A DNA stretch of 64,000 nt from Clusia tigrina (lineage: Eukaryota; Arthropoda; Insecta; Diptera; Clusiidae): positions 111,623,700-111,687,699 of the forward strand of contig OV050033.1 in the NCBI GenBank assembly GCA_920105625.2, given 5' to 3'. Under the pieces are notes generated by a model. It saw only the letters and a program-made list of their open reading frames with translations. It ran no database searches and was not told the DNA's origin. Numbering within the stretch: position 1 is the stretch's first letter; each line of letters opens with the position of its first letter. Positions 1-11,602 of this stretch are shown piece by piece. Position numbers and translations under genes: made by a program.

Positions 1-1001
1 AGTGCTTGATTTGGGACGCAAGGGTAGCATAGGTTTGAGCGATAGATTAAATTGACAAGAGGCTCGAGTACTTTATTGTTACAAAATTTCAAGGTTTTAT
101 GACCCTCCAGTAAAAAGTTACAAGCATTTGTATGTTGCAAACTTTCATAGGTGTAGGACGTACTGTATAGAAGTTAGGGCCATTTGAAGCTTTATCAGTA
201 ATTGATTTCATTGTTTTATGACGCTCCAGTAAAAAGTTACAAGCATTTGTATGTTGCAAACTTTGATAGGTGTAGGACGTTACGTATAGAATTTAGGGCC
301 ATTTGACGTCTTATCAGTGTTTGATTTGGGAATCAAGGGTAGCATAGCTTTGAGCTATAGCTTAAATTGACACGAAGCTCGAGTACTTTATTCTTACAAA
401 ATTTCAAGGTTTTATGACGCTCCAGTAAAAAGTTACAAGCATTTGTATGTTGCAAACTTTGATAGGTAAAGGACGTACCGTATAGAAGTTAGGGCCATTT
501 GAAGTTTTATCAGTATTTGATTTGTGACCCAAAGGTAGCTTAGCTTTGAGCGATAGCTTAAATTGACAAGAGGCTCGAGTACTTTATTGTTACAAAATTT
601 CAAGGTTTTATGACGCTCCAGTAAAAAGTTACAAGCATTTGTATGTTGCAAACTTTGATAGGTGTACGACGTACCGTATAGAAGTTAGGACCATTTGAAG
701 TTTTATCAGAGTTTGATTTGGGACTCAAGGGTAGCATAGCTTTGAGCGATAGCTTAAATTGACAAGAGGCTCGAGTACTTTATTGTTACACAATTTCAAG
801 GTTTTATGACGCTCCAGTAAAAAGTTACAAGCATTTGTATGTTGCAAACTTTGATAAGTATAGGACGTACCGTATAGAAGTTGGGGCCATTTGAAGATTT
901 ATCAGTGTTTGATTTGGGGCTCAAGGGTAGCATAGCTTTGAGCGATAGCATAAATTGACAAGAGGCTCGAGTACTTGATTGTTACAAAATTTCAAGGTTT
1001 T
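1..1001. repeat. Satellite block repeated at 2590-3590
   Basis: The first kilobase matches 2590-3590 at a constant offset of 2589 bp, including shared private variants such as GGGACGCAAGGGTAGC, GGTAAAGGACG and ATTTGTGACCC. The offset equals twelve 196-bp units plus two 119-bp units minus one base, and a one-base deletion is visible near 1405. A third version of much of this segment appears at about 5688-6566. The block begins before the window, so its true left limit is unknown. Confidence 0.8.
196..314. repeat. 119-bp deleted satellite unit (first of 43)
   Basis: This is the first example of the short unit. Its hallmark is CAGTAATTGATTTCA or CAGTAATTAATTTCA followed directly by the TTTTATGAC end of the monomer, so 77 bp of the 196-bp unit are absent. 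The hallmark starts in the left array at 196, 1295, 2785, 3882, 4393, 5883, 8354, 9641, 10740, 12035, 14505, 15792 and 16891. In the right array it starts at 24910, 25813, 26716, 27815, 29502, 31189, 32288, 33583, 34682, 36173, 36867, 37966, 39065, 40940, 44157, 47189, 48670, 50348, 52223, 53704, 54803, 56090, 57572, 58271, 58585, 58899, 59408, 60107, 61393 and 62679. The copies at 36867 and 39065 read CAGTTATTG and the copy at 33583 reads AATTTATTT. Confidence 0.93.
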
Positions 1002-3468
1002 GTGACGCTCCAGTAAAAAGATACAAGCATTTGTATGTTGCAAACTTTGATAGGTGTAGGACATACCGTATAGAATTTAGGGCCATTTGAAGTTTTATCA
1101 GTGCTTGATTTGGGACTCAAGGGTAGCATAGCTTTGAGCGACAGCTTAAATTGAAAAGAGGCTCGAGTACTTTATTGTTACAAAATTTCAAGGTTTTATG
1201 ACCCTCCAGCAAAAAGTTACAAGCATTTGTATATTGCAAACTTTCATAGGTGTAGGACGTACTGTATAGAAGTTAGGGCCATTTGAAGCCTTATCAGTAA
1301 TTGATTTCATGGTTTTATGACGCTCCAGTAAAAAGTTACAACCATTTGTATGTTGCAAACTTTGATAGGTGTAGGACATACCGTATAGAAGTTACGGCCA
1401 CTTGAAGTTTATCAGTGTTTGACTTGGGACTCAAGGGTAGCATAGCTTTGAGCGATAGCTTAAATTGGCAAGAGGCTCGAGTACTTTATTGTAACAAAAT
1501 TTCAAGGTTTTATGACGCTCCAGTAAAAATTTACAAGCATTTGTCTGTTGCAAACTTTGATAGGTATAGGACGTACTGTATAGAAGTTAGGGCCATTTGA
1601 AGTTTTATCAGTGTTTGATTTGGGACCGAAGGGTAGCAGAGCTTTAAGCGATAGCTTAAATTGACAAGAGGCTCGAGTACTTTATTGTTACAAAATTTCA
1701 AGGTCTTATGACGATCCAGTAAAAATTTACAAGCATTTGTATGTTACAAACTTTGATAAGTGTAGGACGTACCGTATAGAAGTTAGGGCCGTTTGAAGTT
1801 TTATCAGTGCTTGATTTGGGACTCAAGGGTAGCATAGGCTTGAGCGATAACTTAAATTGACAAGAGGCTCGAGTACTTTATTGTTACAAAATTTCATGGT
1901 TTTATGACGCTCCAGTAAAAAGTTACAAGCATTTGTATGTTGCAAACTTTGATAGGTATAGGACGTACCGTATAGAAGTTAGGGCCATTTGAAGTTTTAT
2001 CAGTATTTGATTTGGGACCCAAAGGTAGCTTAGCTTTGAGCGATAGCTTAAATTGACAAGAGGCTCTAGTACTTTATTGTTACAAAATTTCAAGGTTTTA
2101 TGACGCTCCAGTAAAAAGTTACAAGCATTTGTATGTTGCAAACTTTGATAGGTGTAGGACGTACCGTATATAATTTAGGGCCATTTGAAGTTTTATCAGC
2201 GTTTGATTTGGGACCCAAGGGTAGCATGGCTTTGAGCAATAGCTTAAATGGACAAGAGGCTCGAGTACTTAATTGTTAGAAAATTTCAAGGTCTTATGAC
2301 GCTCCAGTAAAAAGTTACAAGCATTTGTATGTTACAAACTTTTATAGGTGTAGGACGTACCGTATAGAAGTTAGTGCCATTTGAAGTTTTACCAGTGTTT
2401 GATTTGGGACGCGAGGGTAGCATAGCTTTGAGCGATAAATTAAATTGACAAGAGGCTCGAGTACTTTATTGTTACAAAATTTCATGGTTTTATGACGCTC
2501 CAGTAAAAAGTTACAAGCATTTGTATGTTGCAAACTTTGATAGGTATAGGATGCACTGTATAGAATTTAGGGCCATTTGAAGTTTTATCAGTGCTTGATT
2601 TGGGACGCAAGGGTAGCATAGGTTTGAGCGATAGATTAAATTGACAAGAGGCTCGAGTACTTTATTGTTACAAAATTTCAAGGTTTTATGACCCTCCAGT
2701 AAAAAGTTACAAGCATTTGTATGTTGCAAACTTTCATAGGTGTAGGACGTACTGTATAGAAGTTAGGGCCATTTGAAGCTTTATCAGTAATTGATTTCAT
2801 GGTTTTATGACGCTCCAGTAAAAAGTTACAAGCATTTGTATGTTGCAAACTTTGATAGGTGTAGGACGTTCCGTATAGAATTTAGGGCCATTTGACGTCT
2901 TATCAGTGTTTGATTTGGGAATCAAGGGTAGCATAGCTTTGAGCTATAGCTTAAATTGACACGAAGCTCGAGTACTTTATTCTTACAAAATTTCAAGGTT
3001 TTATGACGCTCCAGTAAAAAGTTACAAGCATTTGTATGTTGCAAACTTTGATAGGTAAAGGACGTACCGTATAGAAGTTAGGGCCATTTGAAGTTTTATC
3101 AGTATTTGATTTGTGACCCAAAGGTAGCTTAGCTTTGAGCGATAGCTTAAATTGACAAGAGGATCGAGTACTTTATTGTTACAAAATTTCAAGGTTTTAT
3201 GACGCTCCAGTAAAAAGTTACAAGCATTTGTATGTTGCAAACTTTGATAGGTGTGCGACGTACCGTATAGAAGTTAGGACCATTTGAAGTTTTATCAGAG
3301 TTTGATTTGGGACTCAAGGGTAGCATAGCTTTGAGCGATAGCTTAAATTGACAAGAGGCTCGAGTACTTTATTGTTACACAATTTCAAGGTTTTATGACG
3401 CTCCAGTAAAAAGTTACAAGCATTTGTATGTTGCAAACTTTGATAAGTATAGGACGTACCGTATAGAA
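977..3468. repeat. Higher-order repeat copy 1, offset 3098 bp
   Basis: This segment matches 4075-6566 at a constant offset of 3098 bp. Shared private marks include the AAAAAGATACAAGC variant (1018 and 4116), TTACGGCCACTTGAAG (1391 and 4489) and the TTGGCAAGAGG variant (about 1466 and 4564). The offset equals fourteen 196-bp units plus three 119-bp units minus three bases. The missing bases are accounted for by a one-base and a two-base deletion that can be seen in the text. End points were set by eye where the alignment breaks down. Confidence 0.8.
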
Positions 3469-4074
3469 GTTGGGGCCATTTGAAGATTTATCAGTGTTTG
3501 ATTTGGGGCTCAAGGGTAGCATAGCTTTGAGCGATAGCATAAATTGACAAGAGGCTCGAGTACTTGATTGTTACAAAATTTCAAGGTTTTATGACGCTCC
3601 AGTAAAAAGTTACAAGCATTTGTATGTTGCAAACTTTGATAGGTATAGGATGCACTATAGAATTTAGGGCCATTTGAAGTTTTATCAGTGCTTGATTTAG
3701 GACTCAAGGGTAGCATAGCTTTGAGCGATAGCTTAAATTGACAAGAGGCTCGAGTATTTTATTGTTACAAAATTTCAATGTTTTATGACCCTCCAGTAAA
3801 AAGTTACAAGCATTTGTATGTTGCAAACTTTCATAGGTGTAGGACGTACTGTATAGAAGTTAGGGCCATTTGAAGCTTTATCAGTAATTGATTTCATTGT
3901 TTTATGACGCTCCAGTAAAAAGTTACAAGCATTTGTATGTTGCAAACTTTGATAGGTGTACGACGTACCGTATAGAAGTTAGGTCCATTTGAAGTTTTAT
4001 CAGTGTTTGATTTGGGACTCAATGGTAGCATAGCTCTGAGCGATAGCTTACATTGACAAGAGGCTCGAGTACTT

Positions 4075-6566
4075 TATTGTTACAAAATTTCAAGGTTTTG
4101 TGACGCTCCAGTAAAAAGATACAAGCATTTGTATGTTGCAAACTTTGATAGGTGTAGGACATACCGTATAGAATTTAGGGCCATTTGAAGTTTTATCAGT
4201 GCTTGATTTGGGACTCAAGGGTAGCATAGCTTTGAGCGACAGCTTAAATTGAAAAGAGGCTCGAGTACTTTATTGTTACAAAATTTCAAGGTTTTATGAC
4301 CCTCCAGCAAAAAGTTACAAGCATTTGTATATTGCAAACTTTCATAGGTGTAGGACGTACTGTATAGAAGTTAGGGCCATTTGAAGCCTTATCAGTAATT
4401 GATTTCATGGTTTTATGACGCTCCAGTAAAAAGTTACAACCATTTGTATGTTGCAAACTTTGATAGGTGTAGGACATACCGTATAGAAGTTACGGCCACT
4501 TGAAGTTTATCAGTGTTTGACTTGGGACTCAAGGGTAGCATAGCTTTGAGCGATAGCTTAAATTGGCAAGAGGCTCGAGTACTTTATTGTAACAAAATTT
4601 CAAGGTTTTATGACGCTCCAGTAAAAATTTACAAGCATTTGTCTGTTGCAAACTTTGATAGGTATAGGACGTACTGTATAGAAGTTAGGGCCATTTGAAG
4701 TTTTATCAGTGTTTGATTTGGGACCGAAGGGTAGCATAGCTTTAAGCGATAGCTTAAATTGACAAGAGGCTCGAGTACTTTATTGTTACAAAATTTCAAG
4801 GTCTTATGACGATCCAGTAAAAATTTACAAGCATTTGTATGTTACAAACTTTGATAAGTGTAGGACGTACCGTATAGAAGTTAGGGCCGTTTGAAGTTTT
4901 ATCAGTGCTTGATTTGGGACTCAAGGGTAGCATAGGCTTGAGCCATAACTTAAATTGACAAGAGGCTCGAGTACTTTATTGTTACAAAATTTCATGGTTT
5001 TATGACGCTCCAGTAAAAAGTTACAAGCATTTGTATGTTGCAAACTTTGATAGGTATAGGACGTACCGTATAGAAGTTAGGGCCATTTGAAGTTTTATCA
5101 GTATTTGATTTGGGACCCAAAGGTAGCTTAGCTTTGAGCGATAGCTTAAATTGACAAGAGGCTCTAGTACTTTATTGTTACAAAATTTCAAGGTTTTATG
5201 ACGCTCCAGTAAAAAGTTACAAGCATTTGTATGTTGCAAACTTTGATAGGTGTAGGACGTACCGTATATAATTTAGGGCCATTTGAAGTTTTATCAGTGT
5301 TTGATTTGGGACCCAAGGGTAGCATGGCTTTGAGCGATAGCTTAAATGGACAAGAGGCTCGAGTACTTAATTGTTAGAAAATTTCAAGGTCTTATGACGC
5401 TCCAGTAAAAAGTTACAAGCATTTGTATGTTACAAACTTTTATAGGTGTAGGACGTACCGTATAGAAGTTAGTGCCATTTGAAGTTTTACCAGTGTTTGA
5501 TTTGGGACGCGAGGGTAGCATAGCTTTGAGCGATAAATTAAATTAACAAGAGGCTCGAGTACTTTATTGTTACAAAATTTCATGGTTTTATGACGCTCCA
5601 GTAAAAAGTTACAAGCATTTGTATGTTGCAAACTTTGATAGGTATAGGATGCACTGTATAGAATTTAGGGCCATTTGAAGTTTTATCAGTGCTTGATTTG
5701 GGACGCAAGGGTAGCATAGGTTTGAGCGATAGATTAAATTGACAAGAGGCTCGAGTACTTTATTGTTACAAAATTTCAAGGTTTTATGACCCTCCAGTAA
5801 AAAGTTACAAGCATTTGTATGTTGCAAACTTTCATAGGTGTAGGACGTACTGTATAGAAGTTAGGGCCATTTGAAGCTTTATCAGTAATTGATTTCATTG
5901 TTTTATGACGCTCCAGTAAAAAGTTACAAGCATTTGTATGTTGCAAACTTTGATAGGTGTAGGACGTTCCGTATAGAATTTAGGGCCATTTGACGTCTTA
6001 TCAGTGTTTGATTTGGGAATCAAGGGTAGCATAGCTTTGAGCTATAGCTTAAATTGACACGAAGCTCGAGTACTTTATTCTTACAAAATTTCAAGGTTTT
6101 ATGACGCTCCAGTAAAAAGTTACAAGCATTTGTATGTTGCAAACTTTGATAGGTAAAGGACGTACCGTATAGAAGTTAGGGCCATTTGAAGTTTTATCAG
6201 TATTTGATTTGTGACCCAAAGGTAGCTTAGCTTTGAGCGATAGCTTAAATTGACAAGAGGCATGAGTACTTTATTGTTACAAAATTTCAAGGTTTTATGA
6301 CGCTCCAGTAAAAAGTTACAAGCATTTGTATGTTGCAAACTTTGATAGGTGTACGACGTACCGTATAGAAGTTAGGACCATTTGAAGTTTTATCAGAGTT
6401 TGATTTGGGACTCAAGGGTAGCATAGCTTTGAGCGATAGCTTAAATTGACAAGAGGCTCGAGTACTTTATTGTTACACAATTTCAAGGTTTTATGACGCT
6501 CCAGTAAAAAGTTACAAGCATTTGTATGTTGCAAACTTTGATAAGTATAGGACGTACCGTATAGAA
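4075..6566. repeat. Higher-order repeat copy 2, offset 3098 bp
   Basis: This is the partner of 977-3468. Between the two copies lies about 0.6 kb (roughly 3482-4074) that belongs to a different set of units. That spacer recurs on the far side of the retroelement at about 24510-25000, with the same two-base deletion in GCACTATAGAATTT. Confidence 0.8.
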
Positions 6567-9500
6567 GTTAGGGCCATTTGAAGTTTTATCAGTGTTTGAT
6601 TTGGGACCCAAGGGTAGCATGGCTTTGAGCGATAGCTTAAATGGACAAGAGGCTCGAGTACTTAATTGTTAGAAAATTTCAAGGTCTTATGACGCTCCAG
6701 TAAAACGTTACAAGCATTTGTATGTTACAAACTTTTATAGGTGTAGGACGTACCGTATAGAAGTTAGTGCTATTTGAAGTTTTACCAGTGTTTGATTTGG
6801 GATGCGAGGGTAGCATAGCTTTGAGCGATAAATTAAATTGACACGAAGCTCGAGTACTTTATTCTTACAAAATTTCAAGGTTTTATGACGCTCCAGTAAA
6901 AAGTTAGAAGCATTTGTATGTTGCAAACTTTGATATTTATAGGACGTACCGTATAGAAGTTAGGGCCATTTGAAGTTTTATCAGTATTTGATTTGGGACC
7001 CAAAGGTAGCTTAGCTTTGAGCGATAGCTTAAATTGACAAGAGGCTCGAGTACTTTATTGTTACAAAATTTCAAGGTTTTATGACGCTCCAGTAAAAAGT
7101 TACAAGCAATTGTATGTTGCAAACTTTGATAGGTGTACGACGTACCGTATAGAAGTTAGGACCATTTGAAGTTTTATCAGTGTTTGATTTGGGACTCAAG
7201 GGTAGCATAGCTTTGAGCGATAGCTTAAATTGACAAGAGGCTCGAGTACTTTATTGTTACAAAATTTCAAGGTTTTATGACGCTCCAGTAAAAAGTTTCA
7301 AGCATTTGTATGTTGCAAACTTTGATAGTTGTAGGACGTACCGTATAGAAGTTAGTGCCATTTGAAGTTTCATCAGTGTTTGATTTGGGACTCAAGGGTA
7401 GCATAGCTTTGAGCGATCGCTTAAATTGACAAGAGGCTCGAGTACTTTATTGTTACACAATTTCAAGGTTTTATGACGCTCCAGTAAAAAGTTACAAGCA
7501 TTTGTATGTTGCAAACTTTGATAAGTATAGGACGTACCGTATAGAAGTGAGTGCCATTTGAAGTTTTACCAAAGTTTGATTTGGGACGCGAGGGTAGCAT
7601 AGCTTTGAGCGATAGCTTAAATTGACAAGAGGCTCGTGTACTTTATTGTTACAAAATTTCAAGGGTTTATGACGCTCCAGTAAAAAGTTACAAGCCTTTG
7701 TATGTTACAAACTTTGATAGGTGTAGGACGTACCGTATAGAAGTTAGTGTTATTTGAAGTTTTACCAGTGTTTGATTTGGGACGCGAGGATAGCATAGCT
7801 TTGAGCGATAACTTAAATTGACAAGAGGCTCGAGTACTTTATTGTTACAAAATTTCAAGGTTTTATGACGCTCCAGTAAAAAGTTACAAGCATTTGTATG
7901 TTGCAAACTTTGGTAGGTGTAGGACGTACCGTATAGAAGTTGGGACCATTTGAAGTTTTATCAGTGTTTGATTTGGGACTCAATGGTAGCATAGTTTTGA
8001 GCGATAGCTTACATTGACAAGAGACTCGAGTACTTTATTGTAACAAAATTTCAAGGTTTTTTGACGCTCCAGTAAAAAGTTACAAGCATTTGCATGTTGC
8101 AAACTTTGATAGGTGTAGGACATACTGTATAGAAGTTAGGGCCATTTGAAGTTTTATCAGTGCTTGATTTGGGACTCAAGGGTAGCATAGCTTTGAGCGA
8201 TAGCTTAAATTGACATGAGGCTCGAGTACTTGATTGTTACAAAATTTCAAGGTTTTATGACCCTCCAGTAAAAAGTTACAAGCATTTGTATGTCGCAAAC
8301 TTTCATAGGTGTAGGACGTACTGTATAGAACTTAGGGTCATTTGAAGCTTTATCAGTAATTGATTTCATGGTTTTATGACGCTCCAGTAAAAAGTTACAA
8401 GCATTTGCATGTTGCAAACTTTGATAGGTGTAGGACGTTCCGTATAGAATTTAGGGCCGTTTGAAGTTTTATCAGTGTTTGATTTGGGACTCAAGGGTAG
8501 CATAGCTTTGAGCGATAGCTTAAATTGACAAGAGGCTCGAGTACTTTATTGTTACAAAATTTCAAGGTTTTATGACGCTCCAGTAAAAAGTTACAAGCAT
8601 TTGTATGTAGCAAACTTTGATAGGTATAGGACGAACCGTATATAAGTTAGGGCCATTTGAAGTTTTATCAGTGTTTGTTTTGGGACCCAAGAGTAGCTTA
8701 GCTTTGAGCGATATCTTAAATTGACAAGAGGCTCGAGTACTTTATTGTTACAAAATTTAAAGGTTTTATGGTGCTCCAGTAAAAAGTTACAAGCATTTGT
8801 ATGTTGCAAACTTTGATAGGTATAGGTCGTACCGTATAGAAGTTAGGGCCGTTTGAAGTGTTTGATTTGGGACTCGAGGGTAGCATAGCTTTGAGCGATA
8901 ACTTAAATTGACAAGAGGCTCGAGTACTTTATTCTTAAAAAATTTCAAGGTTTTATGACGCTCCAGTAAAAAGTTACAAGCATTTGTATGTTTGCAAACT
9001 TTGATAGGTGTACGACGTACCGTATAGAAGTTAGGACCATTTGAAGTTTTATCAGTGTTTGATTTGGGGCTCAATGGTAGCATAGCTTTGAGCGATAGCT
9101 TACATTGACAAGAGGCTCGAGTACATTATTGTTACAAAATTTCAAGGTTTTATGACGCTCCAGTAAAAAGTTTCAAGCATTTGTATGTTGCAAACTTTGA
9201 TAGGTGTAGGACGTACCGTATAGAAGTTAGGGCCATTTGAAGTTTCATCAGTGTTTGATTTGGGACTCAAGGGTAGCATAGCTTTGAGCGATAGCTTAAA
9301 TTGACAAGAGGTTCGAGTACTTTATTGTTACAAAATTTCAAGCTTTTATGACGCTCAGGTAAAAAGTTACAAGCATTTGTATGTTGCAAACTTTCATAGG
9401 TGTAGGACGTACCGCTTATAATTTAGGGCCATTTGAAGTTTTATCAGTGTTTGATTTGGGACTCAAGGGTAGCATAGCTTTGAGCGATAGCTTAAATTGA

Positions 9501-11502
9501 AAAGAGGCTCGAGTACTTTATTGTTACAAAATTTCAAGGTTTTGTGACCCTCCAGCAAAAAGTTACAAGCATTTGTATGTTGCAAACTTTCATAGGTGTA
9601 GGACGTACTGTATAGAAGTTAGGGCCATTTGAAGCTTTATCAGTAATTAATTTCATGGTTTTATGACGCTCCAGTAAAAAGTTACAAGCATTTGTATGTA
9701 GCAAACTTTGATAGGTGTAGGCCGTTCCGTATAGAATTTAAGGCCATTTGAAGTTTTATCAGTGTTTGATTTGGGACTCAAGGGTAGCATGGCTTTGAGC
9801 GATAGCTTAAATGGACAAGAGGCTCGAGTACTTAATTGTTAGAAAATTTCAAGGTCGTATGACGCTCCAGAAAAAAGTTACAAGCATTTGTATGTTACAA
9901 ACTTTGATAGGTGTAGGACGTACCGTATAAAAGTTAGTGCCATTTGAAGTTTTACCAGTGTTTGATTTGGGACGCGAGGGTAGCATAGCTTTGAGCGATA
10001 ACTTAAATTGACAAGAGGCTCGAGTACTTTATTGTTACAAAATTTCATGGTTTTATGACGCTCCAGTAAAAAGTTACAAGCATTTGCATGTTGCAAACTT
10101 TGATAGGTGTAGGACGTTCCGTATAGAATTTAGGGCCATTTGAAGTTTTATCAGTGTTTGATTTGGGGCTCAAGGGTAGCATAGCTTTGAGCGATAGCTT
10201 AAATTGACAAGAGGCTCGAGTACTTTATTGTTACAAAATTTCATGGTTTTATGACGCTCCAGTAAAAAGTTACAAGCATTTGCAAGTTGCAAACTTTGAT
10301 AGGTGTAGGACGTTCCGTATAGAATTTAGGGCCATTTGAAGTTTTATCAGTGTTTGATTTGGGGCTCAAGGGTAGCATAGCTTTGAGCGATAGCTTAAAT
10401 TGACAAGAGGCTCGAGTACTTTATTGTTACAAAATTTCAAGGTTTTATGACGCTCCAGTAAAAAGTTACAAGCATTTGTATGTTGCAAACTTTGATAGGT
10501 GTAGGACGTACCGTATAGAAGTTAGTGCCATTTGAAGTTTTACCAGTGTTTGATTTGGGACTCAAGGGTAGCATAGCTTTGAGCGATAGCTTAAATTGAC
10601 AAGAGGCTCGAGTACTTTATTGTTACAAAATTTCAAGGTTTTGTGACCCTCCAGCAAAAAGTTACAAGCATTTGTATGTTGCAAACTTTCATAGGTGTAG
10701 GACGTACTGTATAGAAGTTAGGGCCATTTGAAGCTTTATCAGTAATTAATTTCATGGTTTTATGACGCTCCAGTAAAAAGTTACAAGCATTTGTATGTAG
10801 CAAACTTTGATAGGTGTAGGCCGTTCCGTATTGAATTTAAGGCCATTTAAAGTTTTATCAGTGTTTGATTTGGGACTCAAGGGTAGCATACCTTTGAGCG
10901 ATAGCTTAAATTGACAAGAGGCTCGAGTACTTTATTGTTACACAATTTCAAGGTTTTGTGACGCTCCAGTAAAAAGTTACAAGCATTTGTATGTTGCAAA
11001 CTTTGATAAGTATAGGACGTACCGTATAGAAGTTAGGGACATTTGAAGTTTTATCAGTGTTTGATTTGGGACCCAAGGGTAGCATGGCTTTGAGCGATAG
11101 CTTAAATGGACAAGAGGCTCGAGTACTTAATTGTTAGAAAATTTCAAGGTCTTATGACGCTCCAGTAAAAAGTTACAAGCATTTGTATGTTACAAACTTT
11201 GATAGGTGTAGGACGTACCGTATAGAAGTTATTGCCATTTGAAGTTTTACCAGTGTTTGATTTGGGACTCAATGGTAGCATAGCTTTGAGCGATAGCTTA
11301 CATTGACAAGATACTCGAGTACTTTATTGTAACAAAATTTCAAGGTTTTATGACGCTCCAGTAAAAAGTTACAAGCATTTGCATGTTGCAAACTTTGATA
11401 GGTGTAGGACATACCGTATAGAAGTTAGGGCCATTTGAAGTTTTATCAGTGCTTGATTTGGGACTCAAGGGTAGCATAGCTTTGAGCGATAGCTTAAATT
11501 GA
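5452..11502. repeat. 6.05-kb satellite block, copy 1
   Basis: This block matches 11603-17653 at offset 6152 (6151 after a one-base deletion near 13409 in copy 2). I noticed about fifteen single-base differences over 6 kb by eye, so identity is well above 99%. The period equals 28 units of 196, four of 119 and one of 188, less one base. The four short units are at 5883, 8354, 9641 and 10740. The join between copies (about 11503-11603) is a patch with the ACACGAAGCTCGAG variant typical of units near 6050-6170. Confidence 0.88.
8787..9000. repeat. 187/188-bp satellite unit type
   Basis: In this unit type GAAGTTTTATCAGTGTTTG is replaced by GAAGTGTTTG, a 9-bp deletion. The deletion is seen at about 8856, and an extra T gives GTATGTTTGCAAAC near 8988. 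The same pair recurs at about 15007, 40157, 43373, 46410, 55306, 56980, 57680, 59516, 60803 and 62090. The deletion without the extra T is seen at about 41637, 42217, 42795, 45055, 45630, 48080, 49760 and 53117. At 51440 the extra base near 51575 is an A instead. Listed once here as the type example. Confidence 0.85.
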
Positions 11503-11602
11503 CACGAAGCTCGAGTACTTTATTCTTACAAAATTTCAAGGTTTTATGACGCTCCAGTAAAAAGTTACAAGCATTTGTATGTTGCAAACTTTGATAGGTA
11601 AA

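Noticed and set aside
433..651. Recurring minus-strand open frames of 61-98 codons in the satellite (over a hundred instances across the window)
   Set aside because: They start at TTG or other non-ATG codons, have no recognisable domain, and recur only because the monomer recurs. 196 is not a multiple of three, so the frame does not run on through the array. They are by-products of a tandem repeat.
1415..1600. Plus-strand open frame of 61 codons (also at 4513-4698)
   Set aside because: It exists only because a one-base deletion and a few substitutions removed stops in two copies of the same higher-order block. No other evidence of coding.
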